The translations under genes were made by a program, and so were the position numbers. Positions 35,702-47,600 of a stretch of DNA of 64,000 nucleotides are shown here, in pieces. How positions within the stretch are numbered: the first letter of the stretch is position 1; the number at the start of each line of letters is the position of its first letter. This DNA is from Hymenopellis radicata (lineage: Eukaryota; Basidiomycota; Agaricomycetes; Agaricales; Physalacriaceae): contig JADNRX010000003.1 in NCBI GenBank assembly GCA_015501595.1, positions 186,001 to 250,000 of the forward strand, in the 5' to 3' direction. The notes under the pieces are model-generated. The model searched no databases, was not told the DNA's origin, and saw nothing but the letters and a program-made list of their open reading frames with translations.

Positions 35702-37504
35702 TCATCCAACAGATGTAACAAGGTTCAGCCCACTCGCACAGTAGGGCATCAACTCTGTGATGACATATTCCCGTGCGCTACTTTCTCGTACGCCCTCTGT
35801 GTACCAGCCGAGGTTGAGGGATCGCAACGGAGTAGTCTGCCAACGCGATTTCACCATATTTGTAAACACCTTTTCGTCGAAGACCAGGGAGCCGCTGAGG
35901 TGCAGCTTCTCAAGGCGCGGTACGAGGATTTCCCGGCTGTCGTGTTTGAAGATGAGAGCATCCAAGACCTCATTCTTCAAGCCCTCACAGTCAGCGAGGC
36001 AGAGGTCTTCAAGGGTGGGTGTAAGATGGAGGAAGCGGAGAATATCGTCGGACGACAATCGGCCTTTGGAGAAATGGAGCGAGGATAAATGCGATCCAGA
36101 ACGTTCGATGAAGTGTACGATGGATGCGAACGTGGTTTCCTCGTCGCGTCCCCCTGTGCGTAGGCCGGTTTCAATTGTCAGCTTGGATAGCGCGGGAGCG
36201 CTGAGATGATTTAATAGCTGGGGAACGGGACGCGTGTTCACGAAAGGCCAAATTCGTATGGTCATCTCCAGGAGTTGTGGGCATGTCACCAATAAACCCT
36301 GTAGCTCTGGAGGTTCAACGACATTACAGAACTCCATTCGAATGTTGCATACACGAAGATGTCGTCCCGCCTTTAAAACTTGAAGCACCGACAGAGGTTC
36401 CGGCCCTGTGTAATCGCTATGTTTGGGTAGATAAACATGTTCCGAAGTAAAGTTGCGAATGGTGGCCCAAGGAAGAGCGAAACACGCCAAGGCATGGTCA
36501 ACGTCACTGAAAGACACAGATTGAAGCTCAGGACAGGTCATAAAAAGTACGCAACGCCCATGCCAAGGTTGACCCACATGTACCCAAATGAAATCGAGGT
36601 TTTTTAGACCTCGAAAGCGATCGTAAAAAGGAGACAGTGTGCACAACATGCTCGGTGGCATATGCAAGACTAGGTCTCTTATCCGTGGTGCAAAGGGAAG
36701 AAGTAGAGAGCTGAGTTGATGAGGATGATAAGCCTCCGTGGAATAGCAATATAGTCCGACCGATAAGTCAGACAAGCCAACCCGACTGAGTTGTGTTGCC
36801 AGCCGAAGGGTGGCTATTTCAAGGTCTGCATCGGAGTCGGTGGCCTTGATAGAAACATTAATGCGTGCCCAAAGGCTCGGGCTCTGTAACAACTCTCTCC
36901 TCCAGGACCGACACACGAGCTCGAGGGTCCAAAGCGTATTTTCTGCGGAAAGTAGCTCTCGCCAGTTATTGCTATCCTTCTCGATGTCATCCTTAATTTT
37001 GGTGCGGATGGGGAAATCGTTGGTGAGGGAGAATATGCGAGACAGAATCTCGGACGGAAGTCGTCGGACTGGCCCAAGAAGAGTTTTACGTTCCTCAATA
37101 CCCTTGGCCAACGTCGCTTGTTCCGTGTCCAGAGTGCGCAGCAGCGTGTCGATGCGCTGCACTTGGGTCATAACCTCCGCGCGTAACTTCTTCACTTGCG
37201 CTGAGAATGACGCCGCTGCGTCAAGACGCGACTGTAGTTCCAGGATCATAGCTTTCAGAATGTCTTCCTCGGCAGGCGATGGCGCGTTGTTGGTGCGCGT
37301 GAGATGATGGATTACGGGATTTTCGCGAAGGGGTGGCATGGAGGTGGGCTGGAAATCGGCAATGACATGGTTCTGGCAAGCGCATTTCAGCGATCCGTCG
37401 CAGGGCGTCCATTCTGACAAGTGTGATATAGAATCTACGCGTGCTATCAATATGGCTCTTAAGCATAAATGATAATCCCGGTACATACCATTGATTGAAA
37501 CCAT
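35702..37504 (-). CDS. F-box/LRR-type protein
   Basis: An almost uninterrupted reading frame encoding a typical basidiomycete F-box protein. An N-terminal coiled coil (LRAEVMTQVQRIDTLLRTLD, then GIEERKTLLGPVRRLP) precedes the F-box (LPSEILSRIFSL ... LVCRSWRRELLQSPSLWARI), followed by degenerate leucine-rich repeats (LPPFAPRIRDL-type, GLKNLDFIWVHV, LEDLCLADCEGL, LEKLHLSGSL) to the end. An intron near the start is likely: GT after ATGGTTTCAATCAATG and AG just before the bases encoding EWTPCDG; its length is a multiple of three so the frame stays open either way. These proteins are thought to recruit substrates to SCF ubiquitin ligases; this family is strongly expanded in Agaricomycetes and individual targets are unknown. 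Confidence 0.87.
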   Translation of the reverse strand: MVSINGMYRDYHLCLRAILIARVDSISHLSEWTPCDGSLKCACQNHVIADFQPTSMPPLRENPVIHHLTRTNNAPSPAEEDILKAMILELQSRLDAAASFSAQVKKLRAEVMTQVQRIDTLLRTLDTEQATLAKGIEERKTLLGPVRRLPSEILSRIFSLTNDFPIRTKIKDDIEKDSNNWRELLSAENTLWTLELVCRSWRRELLQSPSLWARINVSIKATDSDADLEIATLRLATQLSRVGLSDLSVGLYCYSTEAYHPHQLSSLLLPFAPRIRDLVLHMPPSMLCTLSPFYDRFRGLKNLDFIWVHVGQPWHGRCVLFMTCPELQSVSFSDVDHALACFALPWATIRNFTSEHVYLPKHSDYTGPEPLSVLQVLKAGRHLRVCNIRMEFCNVVEPPELQGLLVTCPQLLEMTIRIWPFVNTRPVPQLLNHLSAPALSKLTIETGLRTGGRDEETTFASIVHFIERSGSHLSSLHFSKGRLSSDDILRFLHLTPTLEDLCLADCEGLKNEVLDALIFKHDSREILVPRLEKLHLSGSLVFDEKVFTNMVKSRWQTTPLRSLNLGWYTEGVRESSAREYVITELMPYCASGLNLVTSVG

Positions 37505-38388
37505 GGATTGCGGTTCTTGTTCAACTTCAGACCGTTTATGGAACGGAAGAAAAGCAACACAATTAGCGGTGGCAAAGTGCGGCAGGCATTCCGTCCCGGT
37601 TCCGAAACTCTATTTGCTACGATCAACAGAGAATGTTCAACTCAACTTCATTCAGCTCTCTTCGAGGCTAATCCATTCTTCAAAATGAGTTGGCATTGGT
37701 TTCAAGGTGCCTCGGGTGGTTTAGGGCAACAGCTCGGCGAATTTGCGTTGGATGGCATGTCTTCCATTCGGATAACGTCAGTTTCCCAGTTCTGACTCCC
37801 TCTGCAGGTTGCTTTCGCGGTATATAGCCAATCCATCAAGCTTCGGTCTTCGTAATAATATGTTGATTGTCTCGTCTTAATATCCCACAACACCCGGTGC
37901 TAGCAAAGCTATGAAGGCGAAGAAGGACCGCACTCTTCAAAGCTAACTTCACAAGGATTTCCATAACACTACGTTTCTTCCATCGCTCGTCTTTTGCTTA
38001 CTCGTCATTATAGTCAAGATGTCCAACATCCTGTAGCCACTTACTCGTTTATTCATGAGAACCAGAATACTATGTTCGCCTACAACACCAGAAAACCGTT
38101 TTGGATTAGCGCCTGAAGGTTCCGCCTGCTATCACTCCCTTACGGTGAGGGATCGTGCTAGATCGTTTGCATCAAAATGACAAGATCGCGCACTGTGCAA
38201 GCCTTTCTGAGAAAGGCTTGCACAGTGCGAGGCTGAGGCTTTCTCACACTAAATATCGGTTTAAAATATCGTGGCAGGGCGTTTCACTTCTTGCTACAGA
38301 ATGCAAGCAGGGTCCCTTGGATTTTTACACGACAGGGATCATTAATGTCTAGTAACGTCTAACTCCTTGTTCGATGTGTCTGCGGACT
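37505..38388. other. Intergenic with a repeat block shared with the upstream flank of copy C
   Basis: No gene is recognised. 38155-38310 matches 41756-41872 (GATCGTTTGC..., CGTGGCAGGGCGTTTCACTT). Inside it lies a 41-nt perfect palindrome not present in the second copy. Confidence 0.55.
38189..38229. repeat. Perfect 41-nt palindrome (20-bp arms)
   Basis: The left arm CGCACTGTGCAAGCCTTTCT is followed by one G and then its exact reverse complement. The homologous sequence at about 41788-41812 has only the left arm and continues TTCTCACACTAAAT, so the right arm plus a short GAGGCTGAGGCT stretch was inserted in this copy only, consistent with a snap-back (self-templated) repair event. Confidence 0.85.
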
Positions 38389-41300
38389 TGTTCTGGCCTA
38401 ATAGCAAATACATGAGATTGTAAGGGAGGCACCTTGAATGTATATGCGCCTCGACAACACTGCTTCACAGTGTTGTATTTACAGTGATGGAATGTAATAC
38501 CATAATACAATGGATTTACCACTGATATTTAGGCACTGAAGTCCCCTGTCATACGCTGGACTGATATGGACAAAACAACGCGAGTTCGGACCACTGTGAG
38601 CCACTGGGAACCATTGTTCAAGACTTCAAGTGCTCACTGGTGTGTCATTGCCGAAACGGCACGAGCTCTGAGTTCATGCCGCACGTGGCTTGTGTTGCGA
38701 TTTTGGAATTACATCAGGATTCACCTGAGCATGTTCCCTTTGTTCTTCGACAAGCATCACTTGACAATCCGCTGAACTGCCATGTCGACTTCATCGACTT
38801 CATCGGTGGAGTCGCCAGGAGCTGATTTTGTTTCCGATGCTCTGGCCTTCATTCTAGCCGCCGGCCCACTACCTACGCAAGCGCCAGTAGTCCAGGAGAA
38901 TCTTCGTCCTGTCGACCTTGTGCGCAAGGTCCTCGACTTTTATCCGCGCCTAATGGAACACTTAGACGACGAGGAGAAGCGGCCCGAGCCTGATTCTTCT
39001 CCCATCACAAAGTATGATAGGCATGTTCACGAAAAATTGCTCTTGAAACGCGTCGAGAAACTCCCTTCGCTCATTCCGTCTATCATACAGCATGCAGACA
39101 CGATGGTGGACTCCTTTCTGGACGATGTCGAGGCACTTTCGGCAGATGAACTTTTCGACCCATGGGACGTTAGCGGTCATATTTCCTCGGCGAAATCAGT
39201 AGCCAACCGTCGTTCTTCGCTTGTTTACCCCGCCATGCGCCTTGCCTCTATCATCGCACTTCATCCCGAACTGCCAGAGATTTGTCCCCTTCTTTACATG
39301 ATACCACAGATTCAAGAACCAAAGAACGTCTCGCCTTTCTTCTCTCAGGGCCTCAGCGTCAAGCTATCCGACATGAGAGGCACGGACAAGCAGGCCTCGA
39401 TAGCGAGTCTTCCGAATCATCGGAAATCCCTCATCAATAGGCTGTCTGAACGGAGTGCACCGCTCCTGGTCTGGGACACCTTCGCGCTGAACGGGAAGGC
39501 GACATTGGAAGACATGGACAGAATTGCTGGTGTCCCTTTTCCTTGGAAACTATACTCAACGGTCGGGCATCCACGCCATTTATGCCGCGAACCTGTGGCA
39601 GTAGATGCCCCGAAAAGGTTGTGGACCTTGCCTCGGGCAAAGTGGTCGCAGACGCGTGAATTCCTGAACACGTATGACCTCGAGGGCCAGAAGCGCCGCG
39701 GGAACGAGCCGGAGAGAAAAGATAAACTCGTCTGGTCGCCCTCCGCCTCCATTTCCGAGGTTGAAACTGCTGATTTCCTGATGCGCGTGAGTAATCTCAA
39801 TCACCGGTTCGTATTTTGGTTTGACAAAGTTGCAGTCGTGGATCCGTGCCATTGAAGATGATTCCACTGTGATTGTTTTCGATTCTGGGAACAATCTTCG
39901 ATTCGGCATTCGACATCGACAACGGCAGACTTTGTACATTTCGGATATAGTGGAATTCAACGCCGAACATACGACTCCGCGCTTTGTGAAACTTGTGCTC
40001 GCGATAACTCTTGCTGCTATATATGATGCGACGGAGCGCTTACCGCTTCTCCAAGATCCATGCAGCGTGGGAACACGCCGAAAACGCCGTCTTAGTGCCA
40101 TTGCCGACGAATGGGCAACAAAGCGTAGCTCAGATAAGAGGAGAAATTCGCCGTACTCCCTGAAGGTGTTTCAAACCCAATTGTTCCTGATCTACTGACT
40201 GAAAATTGTACAGAAGCTCTCAAACGCAGCAAAGGGAAGGAATACCGCTCTTCTCTATCTTGAGCTTGGCATCTACTCTTCCCGTCCCCTCTCTATATGA
40301 CTCGATGCTATACTGACGTTGCTACTGGTTCCGCCGTGCATTACTCGGAGTGTATCGTGATCCGGCTCTTCGAAAGGATTGGAGACGGCGCTACTGGTGA
40401 CGTATATCGAGCAAAGCTAGAGCTGTATCGGTCATCTGGAGGCTCTGATACGTGCGACGAACCGATTGTCGTCAAACTATCACGCACTTCGGAAGGTCAG
40501 GCGGCGCTCGAGCACGAATACTCGATATATGAACATCTTTCCACATTGCGAACTCCCCTGAAAGGCATACCGCCTTGTCTCGGTCTCTTTGACGGTGACG
40601 AATCCGAGCAATCTGCCTTAATTCTTGGTGACTGTGGTCAAACCTTGGCGCTGCGGACTGGACGATACGAGCCCGCTGTGACTGTTTCCAACATCGAATG
40701 GTGAGCGTTCCCCTGCATGTACTATCCGTTGCGCTGATGAAAGCAGCTCTGGTTATCTTCGCATATTGGATGGCTTGCACGCTGCCGATGTACTACACGG
40801 TGACTTGCGCACCTGGAACATGCTGATCGATGATGATGGTCAGCCAGCATTGATTGACTTTGATCGTGCTCGTCGCAATCCAAGCCAAGATGACATTGTG
40901 AAGGAGCGGGCGCGTTTGGTCAAGTTACTAGATGGGTTTGAGGTAGATGATGATTCGTGAGGACGATGAATATACCGCCCGCCACAGTGATGAGTAACAC
41001 CAACTTTTCCGGTCTACCATTTTCAGACAATCGACGACGGTCACTTGGATGTTGAGTATCTGGAGCCGGCTTTCACAGACGACACAGCTGAGATTGAGCG
41101 AATCGAGGGGGAGCCTACTCAGAGGAATACGGACCACTGTCGATTATACCACTCTGGCCAACTATACCTCCAAGCGAGAACACTGTCGTAAGCTTACCGG
41201 CGTTACCGCCTTCTAATTGTTGACGAGTCGTAGAGCGGTCGACAACTTTCGACCATCGCAATTCCGAGACTGGTCTTCTTGAGCAGGTCAAGCTGGATGT

Positions 41301-41740
41301 TCTTCCGTGTTCTGTCAAGATTCACGCATACGGGCCTTTGGGGCAGTACCATCAACAATTTAGCTTCAAACGCCATCGACGGCTGGTTTAGGAGCCTTCC
41401 TATACTCATTGTCTACAGACTGTTCGTGCGGTCTATATGGGTTTGTTTTCAGGCACGGTATGACCTCCATTCAGAAACCTCTGACCCACTCTCATCCGCA
41501 GGTGACCAGGTTGTGGCGGAGGCAACTGGGACGACAACACACAGAGCAGGATGAGGTTGTTCGGATGGGCGCCTGTTCGCGCTGAGACAGTCGCGTAGCG
41601 TAGACTACCGACCTTAGACTAAAGTACACCATGGTTTATACTAGTTGTATATACAGTCTATGTATGGATAATAATACCATCTCTTTTCACTTTCTACTTT
41701 TGCTTGAAACCAGTCAATGGATATTCCGGACAGGAAAACA
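38389..41740 (+). repeat. Kinase repeat unit B
   Basis: A complete unit: 5' flank (38389-38781), kinase-like gene (38782-40960) and 3' flank (to 41740). It is over 90 percent alike unit A by eye, but lacks the retroelement, and so shows the empty site. Confidence 0.88.
38782..40960 (+). pseudogene. Protein-kinase-like protein, copy B (one broken stretch)
   Basis: Same four-exon structure as copy A: 38782-39786, 39830-40094, 40139-40700 and 40747-40960. It starts MSTSSTSSVESPGADFVSDA. Catalytic features are kept: ERIGDGATGDVYRAKL, IVVKLSRTSE, HGDLRTWNML, IDFDRA. Exon 3 lacks two bases near 40210 (GTACAG where A has GTATACAG) and one C near 40280 (TTCCCGTCC for TTCCCCGTCC). The three-base net loss restores the frame, but the shifted stretch between them contains a TGA. 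Either this copy is inactive or some of these are assembly errors. It also ends early at EVDDDS. Confidence 0.7.
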
Positions 41741-42173
41741 GTGAGGGAGCGCAAGATCGTTTGCCATCAAAATGACAAGATCTCGCACTGTGCAAGCCTT
41801 TCTCACACTAAATATCAGTCTAAAATATCGTGGCAGGGCGTTTCACTTCTTGCTACAGCATGCAAGCACCGTAATACAATGGGTTTACCACTGATATTTA
41901 GTCACTGAAGTCCACTGTTGTACGCTGGACTGATATGGACAAAAAAGCGCGAGTCTGGACCAGTGTAAGCCATTGGGAACACTGTTCAACAGTGTCGCGC
42001 ACCGGTGCTCACTTTCACTGATAGTCCGGGCATAAGACGTGTCATCGCCGAAACGGCACGAGTTCCGAGTTCATGCCGCACGTGGCTTGTGTGGCGATTT
42101 TGGAATTACATCAGGGTTCAGCATGTTCCCTTTGTTCTTCGACAAGCATCACTTGACAATCCGCTGAACTGCC

Positions 42174-44450
42174 ATGTTAACTTCATCGACTTCATCGGTG
42201 GAGTCGCCAGGAGCTGATTTTGTTTCCGATGCTCTGGCCTACATTCTAGCCGCCGGCCCACTACCTACGCAAGCGCCAGTAGTCCAGGAGAATCTTCGTC
42301 CTGTCGACCTTGTGCGCAAGGTCCTCGACTTTTATCCGCGCCTAATGGAACACTTAGACGACGAGGAGAAGCGACCCGAGCCTGATTCTTCTCCCATCAC
42401 AAAGTATGATAGGCATGTTCACGAAAAATTGCTCTTGAAACGCGTCGAGAAACTCCCTTCGCTCATTCCGTCTATCATACAGCATGCAGACACGATGGTG
42501 GACTCCTTTCTGGACGATGTCGAGGCACTTTCGGCAGATGAACTTTTCGACCCATGGGACGTTAGCGGTCATATTTCCTCGGCGAAATCAGTAGCCATGC
42601 GTCGTTCTTCGCTTGTTCACCCCGCCATGCGCCTTGCCTCTATAATCGCACTTCATCCCGAACTGCCAGAGATTTGTCCCCTTCTTTACATGATACCACA
42701 GATTCAAGAACCAAAGAACGTCTCGCCTTTCTTCTCTCAGGGCCTCAGCGTCAAGCTATCCGACATGAGAGGCACGGACAAGCAGGCCTCGATAGCGAGT
42801 CTTCCGAATCATCGGAAATCCCTCATCAATAGGCTGTCTGAACGGAGTGCACCGCTCCTGGTCTGGGACACCTTCGCGCTGAACGGGAAGGCAACATTGG
42901 AAGACATGGACAGAATTGCTGGTGTCCCTTTTCTTGGAAACTATACTCAACGGTCGGGCATCCACGCCATTTATGCCGCGAACCTGTGGCAGTAGATGCC
43001 CCGAAAAGGTTGTGGACCTTGCCTCGGGCAAAGTGGTCGCAGACGCGTGAATTCCTGAACGCGTATGACCTCGAGGGCCAGAAGCGCCGCGGGAACGAGC
43101 CGGAGAGAAAAGATAAACTCGTCTGGTCGCCCTCCGCCGCCATTTCCGATGTTGAAACTGCTGATTTCCTGATGCGCGTGAGTAATCTCAATCACCGGTT
43201 CATATTCTGGTTTGACAGAGTGGCAGTCGTGGATCCGCGCCGTTGAAAACGATTCCACTGTGATCGTTTTCGATTCTGGGAACAATCTCCGATTCGGCAT
43301 TCGACATCGACAACGGCAGACTTTGTACATTTCTGATATAGTGGAATTCAATGCTGAACATACGATTCCGCGCTTTGTGAAACTTGTGCTCGCGATAACT
43401 CTTGCTGCTATATATGACGCGACGGAGCGCTTACCGCTTCTACAAGCTCCATGCAGCATGGGAACACGCCGAAAACGCCGTCTTAGTGCCATTGCCGACG
43501 AATGGGCAACAAAGCGTACCCAAAGGGCCAGTCAGATAAGAGGAGAAACTCGCCGTACTCCCTGAAGGTGTTTCAAGTTCAATTGTTCGTGATCTACCGA
43601 CTGAAAATTGTATACAGAAGCTCTCAAAAGCAGCGAAGGGAAGGGATACCGCTCTTCTCTATCTTGAGCTTGGCATCTACTCTTCCCCGTCCCCTCTCTA
43701 TATGACTCGATGCTATACTGACGTTCCTACTGGTTCCACTGTGCATTACTCGGAGTGTATCGTGATCCGGCTCTTCGAAAAGATAGGACATGGCGCCACC
43801 GGTGACGCATATCGAGCAAAGCTAGTGCTGTATGGGTCATCTGGAAGCTCTGATACGTGCGACGAACCGGTTGTCGTCAAAACTATCACGCACTTCGGAA
43901 GGTCAGGCGGCGCTCGAGCACGAATACTCGATATATGAACATCTTTCCACATTACGGACACCGCTGAAAGGCATACCGCCTTGTCTCGGGCTCTTTGATG
44001 GTGACGAATCCGAGCAATCTGCCTTAATTCTTGGTGACTGTGGTCAAACCTTGGCGCTGCGGACTGGACGATACGAGCCCGCTGTGACTGTTTCCAACAT
44101 CGAACGGTGAGCGTTCCCCTTCATGTACTATCCGGTGCGCTGATGAAAGAAGCTCTGGTTATCTTCGCATATTGGATGGCTTACACGCTGCCGATGTACT
44201 ACACGGTGACTTACGCACCTGGAACATGCTGATCGATGATGATGGTCAGCCAGCATTGATTGACTTTGATCGTGCTCGTCGTAATCCAAGCCAAGATGAC
44301 ATTGTGAAGGAGCGGGCGCGTTTGGTCAAGTTACTAGACGGGTTCCCAGTAGATGATGATTCGTTCGTAAGTCACGAACGAATCAATGATGAATATACCG
44401 CCCTCTTTCAAGTTTCCACTGAAGAATATGTTCGTTCAATCCGCCTCTGA
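42174..44450 (+). pseudogene. Protein-kinase-like protein, copy C (two frame breaks, longest C-terminus)
   Basis: Exons 42174-43177, 43221-43485, 43541-44106 and 44153-44450. Compared with A and B it has lost one C near 42934 (CCCTTTTCTTGG), which stops exon 1 after AANLWQ, and gained one A near 43880 (GTCAAAACTATC), which breaks exon 3. Its second intron is 11 nt longer than in A and B. It alone has the longer C-terminus: after PVDDDS it continues FVSHERINDEYTALFQVS and ends EEYVRSIRL. A hairpin-forming palindrome lies exactly where A and B terminate. If both indels were errors, this would be the full-length member of the family. Confidence 0.7.
44358..44384. repeat. Perfect 11-bp-arm palindrome inside copy C
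   Basis: GATTCGTTCGT, a 5-nt loop (AAGTC) and the exact complement ACGAACGAATC. Copies A and B lack one arm and the loop and read GATTCGTGAGGACGATGAA, which creates their early stop. The copies therefore differ by gain or loss of a hairpin. Confidence 0.85.
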
Positions 44451-44649
44451 CCCTGTAGAATGTGTGTTCGCGTCGAAATGACTATATTGATTTTACTTGA
44501 CGGATTATTCTATTTATTTTCGGTGATCGAGCATTATAAAACCCCTACTCGAGAGAAAACCTCTACTTTCTTACTACGAGTCTACGACCCCTTCAACGCG
44601 GATACTATGATCTGGTGCTGAAAGTCGCGCCTCAGAGCAAAATAGTTTC

Positions 44650-47600
44650 CTACACAAAGTAGAAAGACCTTGCTTTCTTGGAGAGATCTGGGCCTCCATG
44701 TCGGAGTGAGTAGTCTATGGATAGACCAGCAGTCAGCGGAATCGAAGTCTTCCAAGCAACAAGTTGACATACCAGTTGAGCATTCACTTTCGGGTACATC
44801 GGCGGTGTAAAATGGCCACATTCAACATCCGCCGCAAGCGTCTTTATCAAAGATGTCAGATCCTCGAAAGGTCGATACAGCGCGGCGCTGTCTCCCTGAA
44901 CATTTGACGTGATGAAGCAAGGGACATACGCATACTCGATCGCCGCGCCCGGACAGGCCACGAAATCAGTTAAGTCTTCCATGCAACTTGACCAGCTGCC
45001 GCCTTTGAACATCTCTCCCAATCGCCACAACCGATTTTGCGTGGGCAATGAGCTATCAGGAGGATCTTGCTCAATGTTGATAGACGGGCGTCGGATTCCG
45101 CGATATGAGACTTGGCCTTTCCAATCAACTCCGAGGTGTCAGCGTACATGTAGATTCCATCTACGTACGCCGCTGCAACAAATATGTATCCAGGACACCA
45201 GAAACGAGGAAGTCTATCGGACTCCGGATCCGTCGAGTTGAGAAGACGGGAAAACGCAAGACCGATATCGTGCAGCCAGTCCTGCTGGACGAGATATCCA
45301 TATATGGCTTCAGCTGCCTGTAGTTGGGACGGAAACTGCAAGACGTAGTTCAGAACATAGCCGACAGCTCTCCATCCGTTGCGTACTGCCCCTGATTCAA
45401 TGAAAGCACTGAGTACATGCCATATCCTTTGGAAAAGACTGGGAGTAAGCCAGGCAGAATCGCGATCATTAAGTCCTGAGAACTCGAGGCGGCGGTTCAG
45501 CGCTTTGAAGAGAATCTCGACGACGGCGGCCTCATAATTAAGCGCGATGACGGTACCAGTCCCAAACGCGTCAGAATTGACAACAGCTTGTAACGCTGAG
45601 ATTGCGGCGCGGTCGATGTGCGTGTGTTTTTTACAATCCCCGTTATTTAAAGCGTATGCCATGACGGCTCCTAGTACATTTTGAAACAAGGAGGTTTCCT
45701 CAATTACAGAAACCGATTCCGCCGAATCCTCGGTAGATGAAGTTTCGGAGACAGAAGAACCGTCGTCACTAGAACTTGAAGCAGCTTCAAAGGAAGAAGA
45801 CGTGTCCTGGACCAACGGTCTTTCGTTACGAAGAGAAGTAAGTTGAACAGAACGAGTTTGCAGCAAGGTGAGCACGAGGAGAATATCGTCCGGGAGGTGG
45901 TGCATATAAGTCGCGGATCGCGGACGAGACATTGTTTTAACCTGGGGAAAGCAAACATCTAGCACCCATCGTATAAACGACGGCCTCATGTTCATCATCA
46001 AAGCATCTGATAACGTGGTCGAAGTTCCATTTTGCTCTATCTCGTACCGGTTAATGACCAGTGGAAGGTTGCCAGGTCGGAGTGAAAATGAGAAGAGCAC
46101 CGGGTCTTTGCCGTCGCAATTGGAGAAAGAGCAAACATGACCTTGAGCAGTACATTTGAGAAGCTTTGTACACAGGTATGACAGGGGCCGCCAGCATGAA
46201 TGGAGTCTATCCCCAGAAAGTCTGGGCCAGACTGTAATGCAGCCTCGAATGCTTTGCCCCAAAACACAGCATCACGAGCGGTATCCGCCGTAGTGCAAAA
46301 GCCGTCACGAACGATGGTGATAGCACGTTTGGGAGAGTGGTCGTAGATGAAGTCATAATCATTTGCGTCAAGGTTGAGCATGGTAAACTTGCCAAACCGT
46401 AATGCCGCACGCTGAAATCGTTCCTGACGATCAGCAGGCTGGTCAATACGGTGATGTGCTCGTATAGCGCGTATTACTGCAGGTCTTTCCTCGTCCTTCT
46501 CCTTCACGAAGTCCAGGAAGCGCCATGCATCGGGATCCGACACCGGAGCGCTGATACCGTCAGGACCGGTAATGATTGGAATACTTTCCAATGGAAGACC
46601 ACCCAGCGACTGCACAGCAATGCTCTGGACGGAAGCATTCGAGGACGTATTGTGCAGCCATGAAACAGCAAGTGCATCGAGTTCGTCCGTCTTGTGCGAG
46701 ACAGCCGTACGCTCCACCTCCTTCAAAGAACGTGCTATCGCCGATGATATGGCTCCGCGGCATGATTTCCACGCTTGCGTTTGTCGGCGTACCCAGCTGA
46801 CGATCATGAAAGAGTATGAAGCCAACGGCGTTTTGTATGGACAGTTCGTATAGAATAGTGGAAGGATATTGCTGACAAGATATGCGAGAGCTCCAGTGCC
46901 TGTCATACACCCTAATGCTGAAGCCATGGCGGTGCTCAGCGAGCAAACGAAAATGACGAGTCCAGCGAGGAAGACGCCGAGCGCGACGTGCATGAGAATA
47001 GGAAGGAGGCCGATGATCAGCGGTACGTGCCACTGCTCCAGCCCAATAAATCTGAAATGGCGGATACGAGCTCGGTCTCGTGGATTTCCGGATGGTAGGA
47101 TCATGTATTCGTTGATCCATTGCTTCGTCAAGACCGCAATCAATGTGGTCGTGAGGCTCAAAACCAGACTAGTGAACCAGAGACTATTGATCCAAAGATC
47201 AGAGGATTTGGCCACGAACGCAGTAGAGGGATCGGAATTCCGGCAGCTTGTACGGATACCCCCTGAGAAATGGAAACTTGAATGTCGATTAGCCGAACCA
47301 TCAACGAGGCCGTCACTTGCGCGTAATCCACGCTGAGACTCTGGTAAGTCTGCACGACGAAAGTCGTGACAACACCTGAGAACAATGCCGCCTGAACAGC
47401 TGTATCAACTCGAAGCTACTAAACGATGGAGAAGACTTACGAAGACGAGGAGCATGTCCAGGCCGTCTCTCCAGTTCTCAACCATGTCAACGTCAAACTT
47501 GGTAGACTCGTCCATGTACGTTTTCCAGACTCTGCCTGTTGCAGACATCTCCTTGTGTTCTCGTCCACTGGATATTTCAGTTCATAATCGAAAGGATCTA

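Noticed and set aside
39580..40101. 173-codon minus-strand ORFs in the kinase units (also 42971-43492)
   Set aside because: They occur in the same relative place in each kinase copy only because the coding strand is duplicated; no independent evidence of coding.
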